From: Spirogloea muscicola
Lineage: Eukaryota > Streptophyta > Zygnematophyceae > Spirogloeales > Spirogloeaceae
Assembly: GCA_009602725.1 (NCBI GenBank)
Contig: WELB01000049.1
Location: forward strand, 659,833-723,832
Direction: 5' to 3'
DNA: 64,000 nt
Shown here: positions 51,101 to 61,649 of the stretch, piece by piece
How positions within the stretch are numbered: the stretch's first letter is position 1
Layout of the letters: every line of letters starts with the position of its first letter
Program-made: the position numbers and the translations under genes
The notes under the pieces: model-generated
The model's database searches: none
Told to the model about the DNA's origin: nothing
Seen by the model: the letters and a program-made list of their open reading frames with translations, nothing else

Positions 51101-54100
51101 CAGGTCGTAATCTGTGGACCTGGGGATAATGACCTCTAAGTGTTGAGTCTCCTCGGAGGACTATGGTGAAGCCTTTTCCTTCGGCAGCCTCCTTCACGTT
51201 CCTGCAGATCTCTTGTGTCAACTCAAAAGCCTGCACGACGACGGCCCGAGTGCAAGCTGAGCTTTTCTGTGAGTCGGAGCATGCACTTTGAGAAAGGCAT
51301 GCAGAGTGGTGGATGGGACGGGCAAGCTCCGCATGCCTGCTTAGTGGGAAGAGATCTGGAATTTGTGAGGATGAAGAAGCATGCCGGCTTCTTCTCCATC
51401 TCACATCTCAGTGCCTCAACACTCCTGCAAATGAAGTGCTGCTCATAGTGAGTTGTTGCACTTCTTTAGTTGGTTTTTAAGGCTTTCTAATAAGCTCCAA
51501 TATCGAGCTGAGTGAGTTGGACAGGAACAGGCAGGTGGGCAAAGCTCAACTCACCACTCCATTAGAACAGAAACCCCGTGTACTGTCTGAGTGCCAGTGG
51601 GGTCGTCATCAAGGACAACCAATGTCTTGGCTTGGCCTCCCTCCTCTATTTCATGAATCTCTGCTGCTGGATCTGAGGGCCACTCTGGTGGCAGGCTCTG
51701 TAGAGCAGACTCCTTGGAGAGCACCTCTTCTTGAGTGTTGCCATCAAGCTGGTCTGGAGCAGGAAGGTCTTGCTGCTGACGGTCTGGCAATGGGGAACCA
51801 GCAGCTGTAGCATCCTTGGCAACCACCGGAGGCAAGCTTGCTTGTAAGGCACTTGACTGGTTGTCAGGACTTGCGGCCCTTGAGATGCTGACACCCGTTA
51901 GGATCTCAAAGACCTTCTCATGCACAACAAACACACAATGGAGGTCATGTAAGTGCCTCGTATAAGATCGTATGTGAGCATCCCAACTGGCATGTCCCCT
52001 CTGTCGAGGGTATGATATGAGGGCCTTGAAGCTACGGCTATGGGCTGGCTATCCAGGTCAGTGTCTCATACAAGGCCTACCTTTGCCACGGCAGCATCAT
52101 CCTCCCTACCGAATCCAGCAGCGGAAGCTGCCATTGACAGTCACACACGGTGTCACTTCCTCCACCACTGCTCTAGCCATGCATCTACATGTGTCTTATA
52201 ATGAGATAGAAATGTATGTATCTGGAAAGCTTGGTCACATCACTTCCTTGACATGCAATGGAAAGTTGCACAAACATCTGATCTGTGATCACCAACAGGC
52301 ACAAACCATCCTCACCAAACAGGAATTGCTGATGAGCAGCAGCAGCAAGAGGAAGAGGCATCCTCTGGCCTTTGGCTTCTCCCAACACAATACCCTACTC
52401 AGGACGTGCATCAAGCAGCCATGCGCATTTAGTAGGCACATACAAGGAGCGCACTACACCAAGCAAGTTACACCAGCATACTGTTTAACGGTCATTGAGC
52501 TGAACTTTGACAATGCTCATGCTGAAGTGACAGAAGCCAATCTTCATTCGAGGCAGCTAAATCGTGTGACAATTTAGCCCTTGCTTTTGTTGCGGGGGCA
52601 CACTGCAGCCACTATCAGTGCCGGTTCTTTGGAACATATGACAACTGATCATCCCAATACTATTTTCTTTCACAGGTCTGAAGTTCCTGCAGCATGTGAG
52701 GACTGACAAGAGGCTCATGCAGGGGGTTTTGGGTCTACCAGGTCCTTCACAAAAATGTCAACTGCTGATCGGGGGGAGTAGTCATTGTCTAACATATGTG
52801 GCACTCTGTTGTTGTACATCCTGTCACAATCCAGCACTTGTTGAGGACAATCTGGACCTCTTTGTAGTCACAGCACTGGGAAAGAGGACTTCCACCTCAT
52901 ACCACTGACAAACACTATGCTCGAGGGTAGAGGAGGTCATGATCATGAATCCCTTTCGGTTTTGCCATCCATTGAGTGAGATAGGCTTGATGTCAAGAGG
53001 ACTGAGGACCCATACTTACCATGAGGCGCCAGCAGCAGAGCTGATGACCTTGAATAGCAGCCGGGTGTCCAGCCCTGCTCTTGCGCCCAGGGCCATGGCT
53101 TCTGCAGCAACTGCGATGTGGACGCCTGCCAGCAGCTGGTTTACCATCTTGACTGCACTGCACACTCAGGAGGAAATATCAACATTGACATTTTCACACC
53201 GGGCCAAGCCAAGTCGCCCAAGCACATGTTCATGTCTGAAAGGCGATGAAAATGCTCATAAGCATGATGCTGTTGGTACCTTCCAGCCCCTGGGCCCCCA
53301 GGTATGATAAAAAGATCTTTGCTCAAAGCTGCCAGTCACAGGAAAAGTCGTCACCTGAGACCTATAATGTAACATGTTATGTGGCATAGGACCACGTCAC
53401 AAGGTAATCTACAAGTATTACCTTTCAGTTAACCTACAAGTATTACCTGCAAAATATGTTCACGTACTACCAACCTAACATGTAATTGCTACAATTGCAA
53501 AGCCACTGTTGAAGTACCTTTGAGTATGGGACTTGCAGCTCTCATTGCGGCATCTGACCCAGCTGCCATGATCTGCATGCCATTACATACACTGTGCCTC
53601 TCTGACGGGCCACGATGATGACAGGCAGAGATGGGCGGGCAGCGACGAACAACTTTGTTGTCCAAGAAAATTGACTTCAGCTGCTGAGGACCAGGGTGCA
53701 GGACCAGAAAATCCGTGCTACCTACACGACAGAAAGATATCTATTGCGTGAAGATGCTGAGCGCACATCTGTAAACACCTGAGAGGCATTAAATGGTGTG
53801 AGCATACAGTGCGAGCAACTATTGTGAAGGAGCACATAGAGCAGTGGAAACAGTATACCGTCAGGGTGCCATCAGCTGCACGTGCGGTACCGCCAGAGAC
53901 TGGACTATCAATCAGCATAAGACCGCGTTGCTCATCTGGGAGCACAAGGACAATTAGCAATCACACATGTAATCAGATCAGAAGACGTTAAATTGCTACA
54001 GCTATCTGGACTGCTGTTGTGTATACCAATGGCTAGCATGAGAGCGAGTGCTCCATTGGCTCCCAGTGCTCGCAGGCTGCTTACCATTAAGCTTCCTCTC

Positions 54101-57100
54101 TAGAGACTTGACATAGTCTGGAGAAACTGTGGAGCAAAGCATCAGAACTGCTCCTTCCTCCATGGCTGGCAGATGGAACAAATATGAATAAGTAACACAT
54201 CCTCACCATGCTGATGGCGATTATCTATGGACTCTCTACACATCTTGCAGCACGGCGTCTAATGGCCCACTCTGAGAGAGCTCTCCTTGCTGTAAGATGA
54301 TGGCAAGAAATTGCAGAGGCACATCTTCGATTTTGTGAGTAATGAGTAAGTGATACTGCATCACAGCATTGACCATCAATCTGAATAGCTGAGCCTGAAA
54401 AACCTGACACATTGTTCATACCTGGTGCCACCCCTTCGGGGCCCCGCAGAACTTGCTCGACCTGGTCCTCGCTGGTCACCATGATGATTACCACTTGAGC
54501 GCCTAAGTACAACCACAACAACACAATATTTACCACTTGGGCGCCTAATTACCACCACAACAACACATGTCCCCAAGGTTTCTAGAAGGGTTTCACAATT
54601 GGGCCTATGGTTTCATGTATGGCCCTGCCTGCCTGCCACTCTGATAGGCAACGTATGCACCAGTCCTTTTGTGTCATACTGAACATCACCAGAGCCAGAG
54701 GGGTAATGATGGAGTTAACACTGACCTTTCACTGTCATTGCTAAGTTGCTGGCCGCCTCTCCCCCTAAAGCTTGGAACTTATCTAGAGCAGGCTTGAAGA
54801 CCTGCACAACTCAAGGTCACCTCTTGTTACCTGTGCTGTCATGAACTCTCAGTGACCACAGCATGTTCAACATCGCGCACTATCACCAGCACAAGGGGAG
54901 GCTGGGTACATATCAAGAAGCACAACTGATAAGTGAAGTGAAGGGCCTTGTCAGTAATGTGGGTCACTGCCAGGTTGACTGCCTTACTTGCCCAGCTGAT
55001 TGACTAGCAGCTGGATGCTGAAGAGCCTAAGTTACCTACATCGAAGCCTCGCGTCCTCAGGCCAGCCTTAAGCAGTGCAGATGCCATGCCAATGCCCATG
55101 GCTCCCAGGCCTATGAAAGCCACCACATACTCCACATCTGAAGTACAGCCAGCCAGAGCTTCACTCTGATGCAAGTATTCAGCAACCTGGCTCTTTGACC
55201 CTGCACTGGTGGACACGTTGACTCCACCGGCCTTCTCCCAGATCTGCACATGCTTCATTTGTTTAGCTCTGCTTCCATGAGCCTTCTGTGCAAGATTGGC
55301 TTGGGACTTTGATGTATCCTGCTTGCCTTGTCAGGTTCTTTACTGTGAGCACAAGATACTTTTACACAAGTCTTGATGGTTACTTATGACAATACCCACC
55401 TTGACCACAGCAGCATCATCCTCTTTACCCAAGCCAGCTGCAGATGCTGTAATATAAGAAAAATCAATGCGTATTCCTCAGGACTACTACTTGCTGTAAG
55501 CTGAGGCTGTAGCACATGGAAATGCCCTTGGTAGCTTGAGTATGGCATTGGTGACCATACATCTGGAAAGACTGGATGGGAGCTGCGTGACATGCAATGC
55601 AGGCCATCACAAAGTCCAACTGACCACAGTTGCATAAGTAGTTGCAAATCTACATGCAAATATCTGTATCTCACCAAATAAGAATTGCTGGAGGGCTGTG
55701 GACGCAAGCGGGACTGGGAACTTCAGCAATCGCGCTTCCTCAGCCACGATGGCCTACATGTCCACCATGTGACACTCGTGCACTTTAGGCAGTTGTGTAG
55801 TAAGCGTAAGCCAAGAGGGGCTCTTATTGTACGTGCAAGTCACTGCCAGGAGCTGGCAACAATGTCATGAAGGATATACCCAAACATTGCTTATTCTGGT
55901 GCAAAGGCAGCAGCTGCAATGCTTACTAGGTCCTTGACAAAGATATCCAAGGCTGATTTGGGACTGAAATCATTGTCCAACATGTGCGGAACTCTGTTTT
56001 GAAACATCCTGCATATTCAGCGGTTAACAGTGTCCAGTTCCTGACAGTTAACAACATGTTATTGCAAAATGCAGGTATGACTGCAGCATGCAGAAACATA
56101 TACTTCATTGTGCAGCAACAGCCATGCTGGCAGGCTTCAAAAAGCCATTGTAAGTAATTGTAGAAATTGTTCATTGTTGATAACTTTCAGCAGCATCGCC
56201 TTAGAGAGACAGAAAGAGTCTCTGACACTTGATTGGTCTTACCAGGAGGAGCCTGCAGCTGAGCTGATGATGTGGAAGAGGAGTCGGGTATCAAGGCCTG
56301 TCTTGGCTCCTAGAGCCATGGCCTCAGCAGCAGTGGCAATATGTACTCCTGCCAGCAGCTGATTGACCATCTTCACTGCACTGCAGTTTTCAGCAAACAA
56401 GGCAGCATACTCACAAATGCGACATGTAAGCCTTGCTGCCAGACTCAGGCTCAAGACAACGTTCCAGCATATGGTGCAAAGAATGATCGTTGAGCTGACC
56501 AACACGGCTCCCCAGGACCTCTTAATGAGAGAGGAGATATATGTACGGATGTGGAATGTTGGTCCTGCCTGTAGTGACGTGCTGTGAGCAATTACCATGT
56601 CAGCTTATAAGACTATAAGTTTTTGGCAGATTGAGGGGGTTCAAGCTTACCTGCCGTAGCCTACGCCGCCAGGGATGGTGTAGAGATTTTCACTCAAGGC
56701 TGGACACACAAAGGCATGTCTGATTATTGTTAGCTTGCAATCACAATGTAAAAGTGTTGTAGCAATACATGGCTTTCATACATCTGCTGAAATTTTTAGC
56801 AGATGCCAAAAGCACGATATCATTGAGCTCTACTGCACTGCACCTCAACAACCTACTGAGTCTGCAAGTCAACCTGGACTCAAGTATCCTTCTGCTAAGA
56901 AAAGCACAGAGCAAAGGTTTACGGAAAGATGTGATACTTGTGACATAGCACCGGGCTTCAGTATCTCTTACCTTCGAGTATTGGGCCTGCTCTTTGAAGG
57001 GCCTCCTCAGATCCTGCACCCATGATCTGCACGTCTATGACATTGTCTGCTTGTCAGGCTTGTCACTTTGCACACGGAGCACAGACTGCACAACGAAGGA

Positions 57101-58631
57101 GTAACGCTTCCACACCTCTACATGATGATGTGATTGTGGTTACATACATGTACTGAGAGAAAGTGGCTCATAATATCATGAAGATAATTGTGAAGCTAGA
57201 CTAATGCAGCACTCTGTAAAACACCGTGACCTACAGTCAGCGCCCCTTCCGCAGCCTTTGCGACCCCGCCAGAGACTGGGGCATCCACCAATTCGATATC
57301 CCTGCCGCCACCTGATTGATATCAGTGACTGCAACTCAGATCCCTGTGCTGATAGTGAGAGTAGAAATGATTTCTGGCGGTTCTGACTAGCTTGTAAGAT
57401 CCTTCCCTACGGCGGATGCATTGTGACCTGGTCGTAAAGGTGGGTAAATAGCTTCTAGCTTGCGTAGACTGCAGACTCCTGAATTGTTTTGTGACTTGCT
57501 AATCGGCGTCTGCACTACTGGGATTGATGCTTGGAACTGAGTGGACCTTGGAGGCGCTTGACCAAGGAGCGCACAAAATCCGGTGGCACAGTTGAGCAGA
57601 CAATGACCACTGACTTGTCCTCAAGCCCTGCGTGAGTCAGTTGGTGTGCGCGCACGTGTAAAGCAAAATGTCAGGCCAGGCCCAAGGGGCCAGCATGAAT
57701 TGGCCACCAGGTCTTATGTACTGGCTCAATACATAGCAGACGACTTCAAGCACAACGGCAGATAGATGGATGATCCGTAGCAGCGCTGCCAGCTTGTAGC
57801 CGCCGTATGCCAAAAGCAGCAGCAATTGGTGAATATGGTCAGCGCCCGGCTTACACTAGCTTAATTGCAGGGCTGGGGAGAGTAACATTCCACTGATTGC
57901 AGTAATACCTGAAGCCGCTCCGTTGTCGCCAAACAGTGCCTCCGCCACCTGAACGGCATTGGTCACCATGACAACAAGTGCAGAGACACCTGCTCCAAAG
58001 TGCAAGATACTTAAGCTTCTTACAGTTGCCTAACCAACTCTGGTGCACTTATCTTCTGAACAAGTTCAATGTCCTTACTGCCTTCTTCTGCAAGCAGTCA
58101 GTGCGACCGCCTGATTGAGCAGATGTTGAGCAGCAAGCAGAAAGTTGGAGGACCTGCGGAGACAGCTGCTGGTGTGGCCGCAGCACAGCCTCCACTGGCT
58201 TCCAGGCGGTCCATGGAGGGCTTGTATACCTGCTTGCCCGGTAACGGAGCAGCAGCAGGCAGGCACTGATTAAGTCAGGAATTTGCCGCAGGTTCACGAA
58301 GCAGGAGTCAATTCACCAAATTGAAGCAGAACCATAAGATGCACTGCTAACACAAGCAAGATATAAGTCTCCAGCTGATAGAGGTTCTCAGCACTGGCTG
58401 GATACCAAAACAAGCCCAGCAGAACTGGGGCACCACAATTGGGCAATAGGCTGGCCCAATTGTGCAAGGTGACGGAGGAGCTCTGCGCTGTTCGTGCAGG
58501 CAGGCAAGGGGGCTGACATCGAAGCCGACGACGGTGAAGCCTCGGCGGACAAGGCAGGCGGCCATGCCGCCGCCCATGGCTCCCAGGCCGATGAAGCCGA
58601 CGGGCCCACCGGGAGCGCCCGCTGCCGCCAT
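45182..58631 (-). CDS. four-part fusion: two HIBADH-like dehydrogenases, acid-sugar kinase, class II aldolase
   Basis: About 43 small exons give about 1,430 residues in the order known for the plant ketose-bisphosphate aldolase class-II family protein: NAD-binding module 1, module 2, DUF1537/four-carbon acid-sugar kinase, aldolase. The start is ATG 58631 (MAAAGAPGGPVGFIGLGAMG); the stop is at 45182 after GSSGKATLED. Family knowledge suggests oxidation of a sugar acid, phosphorylation and cleavage of the product to a C3 phosphate, all on one chain; the real substrate is unknown. Each dehydrogenase keeps a GLGAMG nucleotide loop and the catalytic-lysine motif AVKMVNQ. The aldolase keeps HLDHA, VEAELGRLSGTED, GNIHGKYP and HGASGLP. 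No transit peptide is obvious, so it is probably cytosolic. One intron (51336) needs a GC donor; the others examined have GT-AG borders. Confidence 0.9.
45600..45628. repeat. perfect 13-bp hairpin in the last intron of the fusion gene
   Basis: TGTGCTGCTTCTT and its reverse complement flank CCG. It lies about 32 bases past the donor of the last intron (donor at 45659). Confidence 0.8.
46922..46954. repeat. perfect 15-bp hairpin in an aldolase-module intron
   Basis: TGGAGTCTAGCTAGC and its exact reverse complement are separated by AGA. It lies in the intron between the exons holding HLDHA and GFHSVMVDG. Confidence 0.8.
47991..51913 (-). other. module 3 of the fusion: DUF1537 / four-carbon acid-sugar kinase
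   Basis: The first exon (51913-51555) closes module 2 (VFEILTGVSIS), adds a Gln/Pro-rich linker and enters the kinase at TLVVLDDDPTGTQTVHGV. Later exons carry FFILTNSRSLP, FTIVLRGDSTLRGHYP, DATIICPFFLQGGRYT, VHYVADGD, LVPAGQTEFAKDAAFGY, GGTCIVNAASDKDM and FLCRTAASFVSARLG. The end has VVGSYVPKTT, then the nucleotide-binding domain (PRYILAKGGITSSD, GVPYIVFPGNVGDADAL). Relatives phosphorylate threonate- or erythronate-type acids or their keto forms. Confidence 0.88.
52081..55243 (-). other. module 2 of the fusion: second HIBADH-like dehydrogenase
   Basis: Exons are 55243-55040, 54801-54726, 54502-54422, 54165-54085, 53935-53859, 53572-53518, 53328-53280, 53157-53020, 52820-52739, 52394-52316 and 52127-52081. 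The first exon finishes module 1's tail (IWEKAGGVNVS), adds a linker and opens module 2 with AFIGLGAMGIGMA. The next ten exons equal those of module 1 in length and phase. Motifs include VIIMVTSEDQ, LMLCSTVSPDYV, LIDSPVSGGTARAADG, AVKMVNQLLAGVHIA and HQQFLF. Confidence 0.9.
54486..54569 (-). repeat. 42-bp tandem duplication covering a splice acceptor
   Basis: Two adjacent diverged copies each contain the acceptor-plus-exon start (TTAG then GCGC and CAAGTGGTAA, minus strand) and a GTTGTTGTGG stretch. The acceptors lie before 54502 and before 54544, exactly 42 bases apart. Confidence 0.75.
55400..58631 (-). other. module 1 of the fusion: HIBADH-like dehydrogenase
   Basis: Exons are 58631-58518, 58229-58154, 57989-57909, 57627-57547, 57311-57235, 57026-56972, 56699-56651, 56380-56243, 56008-55927, 55753-55675 and 55446-55400. 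They encode the Rossmann opening VGFIGLGAMGGGMA and the segments VVMVTNAVQ, VIVCSTVPPDFV, LVDAPVSGGVAKAAEG, GGVGYGSAVKMVNQ and ALQQFLF. The last nine residues of this set include KEDDAAVVK. This is the complete 3-hydroxyisobutyrate-dehydrogenase fold including the helical C-terminal domain. Confidence 0.9.
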
Positions 58632-58904
58632 TGCCTCCGCCCGCAAGCTCAACCCAGCGGGCTTGGCTCGTGCCAACGTATGACTGCCACTGCAGGCTGC
58701 TTGACGGCCTCGGCTTAACGAGCTTCCATTGTTTTGCCGTGACTGTCGCGCCCTCGCCGCAGCCTCTGGCTTGCGCCGCGAGAGCCCTCTTCTTCCCCTC
58801 AGCTCATCTGCCTCTCCGGCACCCCTTCCCCCAGCTCCCTCGCCAGCTCAGTGGCGTTGGGCAAGCCCCGTGGACGTCAACTGCAAGCGGGACACACTCG
58901 TCGC
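58632..58904. other. promoter side of the fusion gene
   Basis: GC-rich sequence upstream of ATG 58631. The minus-strand reading frame stays open a little upstream (KPAGLSLRAEA) without another ATG. A retroelement C-terminal-like stretch (plus, LACAARALFFPSAHL) may begin near 58750. Confidence 0.4.
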
Positions 58905-61640
58905 CCGCGGGGTGAGTGGCAAAGCCAGCCCAAAAAAGAATGGACAATGTCCAAATCCCAAGAAAAAGGTGCCGAAGAAGGACTACACTACAAAACACGA
59001 GATGATGCAGAGGGAAGCTCAGAACCCGCGAGTGAGATTGAGGCAAGGCTACTTGCCAGCCCCTCTTCTCTTTCCCGGCTGAGATGGGCTTGCCAGCTGC
59101 TTATCTGTCGTTGTTGCGACGACGAGTTTCGGCCTGTTTGCAGCGTGCTCAGGCTAATGCTTTCCACCAGAAAGCTGGGCGAGCTCTAGTTGGTGGCAGA
59201 AGGGCTTCGTATCTGCCATCTAGAATCCAGCCATCGGTTAGCGACCTTTATGTTTTGACCCGTGGTTACTGAGCGGGTCAATCTACTGTAGCTTATGTCG
59301 GTCTTAAGATGTGCTTGCCTCTGTACTTGGCCATTTGGCCTTCGTTTGTTTCAAATACACGATATTCCTCTTCTCTATAGGCGAGCACTTCCTTCCTAGA
59401 CTTGGAAGCCGTTACACTAGAAACCCAGTCTGGAAACCCAGCCATTGGTGTACGGCCACACTTCCAGCGAGCTTCGCTGAGCATCCCTCTGCATTATTAT
59501 TGGTGTGTAGTTTCTTTTACCGGGCACCGTTTGTGGCCTTTGAGGCCGTTTGAGGCCTGCGGACATTGTCCATTCTTTTCTGGGCTTGCTTTGCTAGCCC
59601 CTCTTCATGCCACTCCAGCAATGGGCTGACGGTCTCCACGCTCGTCGCGTCGACCTTGTGGCCACCCCACCAGCAGGCGGGCCACGTCTTCTCCTGGACG
59701 TGGTGACTACTGACTCATATGACCGCTCACACCCAACCCAGTTTGCCACCAAGGCTGGGTATGCGGTAGCCTGCGCCGCTCGGGCCAAGGAGCTCAAATA
59801 CGCAGATCACCTGCAAGAAGACGAGTTCTTCCCGCTCGCCATCGACACGCACGGGGCGCTGGGCGCTCGGCGGCTCAAGCTGCTAAACCAGCTCTCACGC
59901 CACGCCATTGTCCGCCGCTTCCATGGGGAGCCGGTGGACTCCCATGCAGGGTGCTAGCGCAGGTGTACCGCATGCGCTTGGCCGTCTCGCTGCAGAGGTC
60001 TATGGCCCGCGCGCTGCCCTGCGTGCAGGCAGAGCCCTCGCTGCTGCCTCTGGCTCTGGCCAGGGGACCCGCTTCCAGGAACCCAGTCTCTCTGACCTGA
60101 GGCTGCTTAGTAGGCGTTACTGAGTGCTTCGTAGCTGCTTCGTTTCTTCTTTGTGCTTGTTGTTCTTCGTAATTTCCCCAGAGCCAGAGGCAGCAGCGAG
60201 GGCTCTGCCGGCACGCAGGTGCAGCGCGCGGGCCATAGAAAGAAGTGCGCTCCCATAGAGAAGAGGGGCTGGCAAAGCCAGCCCAAAAAAGAAAGGACAA
60301 TGTCCAAAGCCAAAGAAAGAGGAGCCGGAAAGAGGACTACACTACAAAACAATGCAGAACACAGAGACGATGCAGAGGGAAGCTCAGTACCCACGAGTGA
60401 GCAACATCAGGTCTGAGGCCATAGACCTCTGCAGCGAGACGGCCAAGCGCATCGGTACACCTGCGCTAGCGACCCGGCTGCAGGGGCACTGCCGGCCCTT
60501 CTCCCCCTTCTCCTCCTTCTCCCCCTTCTTCTTTGGTGGCCGAACAGAAGAAGTTGCACAAGTACAAGGACCACCCAGCGGGTGATATCTTTTACCACCT
60601 GGCCATGGACATCCATGGGTGTTACGGGGGTCGGTGGTCCTCGTTACTTTCGCTGCTGGCATCTCAAGCTGACCAGCGGCGCCGGGAACAGGGTGCAGCC
60701 CTTCCCGGTGGCTCGGTGCCTTTGGGTCTTGTGTCCTGCTACCGTATGCGTTTGTCTATGTCGCTACAGCGTTCCCAAGCGCTTGCTTTGCATCGCCGCG
60801 CTGGTCGTGCCCTTGCAGCAGCCTCTGGCTTGCGCAGCGGGGTTGCTCTTCCTCCCCTCAGCTCATCTGACTTCCTACTGCTGACACGGGGTTACTAAGA
60901 GCGCCCTGGCTGTCTAGCCTGTGGCTCCGTCATGATCACCTGTATGCATCTGGCTGGCTTTCACAGCCGCTCTTTTAATATCAGCAGCCGCTTCCTTTTT
61001 CTCCCGACATTGTCCATTCTTTTTTGGGCCGGCTTTGCCAGCCCCTCTTCTCTATGGGCGCGCACTTCTCTCCCCCCCCCCCGGCCATCCCTCCTCCTAC
61101 CTTTGCTGCTGCCCTACTCCATTGGGAGAGCCACTTCTTCTAGCAGCCTCAGAAGCTGCTAGATGCTAGCTGCTACGTCAGAAGATGTGCTTGGCCGTTG
61201 TACTTGGCCATTTTGGCCTTCGATTGTTTCAAACGCACGAACATTTTCTTCGCGGCCCATACTCGCGTGTTAGCTGGTGGGACAAGGGCTTGTCAATCTA
61301 AGAGCAAGCGCGGCCAGATTAACTGGTGGCTGGGAGAGGCCAGCCCAAAAGAATGGACAAGGTCTGAAGGAGTCGGAGTGCTAAGGACTGAGACAGCAGT
61401 AAGAGTAGATGCAAGTCTGAGTAGCTAGCAGGCGGATCAATCTGCCGTCCGGTATTCGGGCATCAGTTTTGCGGGCTCTATGTGCTGACTCGTCGTTACT
61501 GAGCTGGTCAGCTTAGCAGCAGATGATGTAAATGTGTCACTGCGGTGGCCTCTGTACTTGGCCACTCAAGGCCCTCCACCGCTCGATCCACACCCCATTC
61601 CTCGCGACCTGGCTGGCTTTCACAGCCGCTTATTTAACGA
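58905..61640. mobile_element. retroelement island, subfamilies A, B, D and E 3' ends with cassettes
   Basis: Plus-strand fragments are B (59084-59274, MGLPAAYLSLLRRRVS to VSDLYVLTRGY), A (59607-60123, RVDLVATPPAGGP, LLLDVVTTD to LSDLRLLSRRY), D (60533-60898, KLHKYKDHPAGDIFYHLAMD to SSDFLLLTRGY) and E (about 61435-61502, ending YVLTRRY). A minus-strand mosaic lies at 60245-60470. Cassettes are at about 58915, 59565, 60258, 60954, 61010, 61330 and 61607. Tails occur at 59310-59365 and 61185-61240. Fragment A begins directly after a cassette at 59606. No reverse transcriptase is present. Confidence 0.65.
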
Positions 61641-61649
61641 CGGTGGTCC

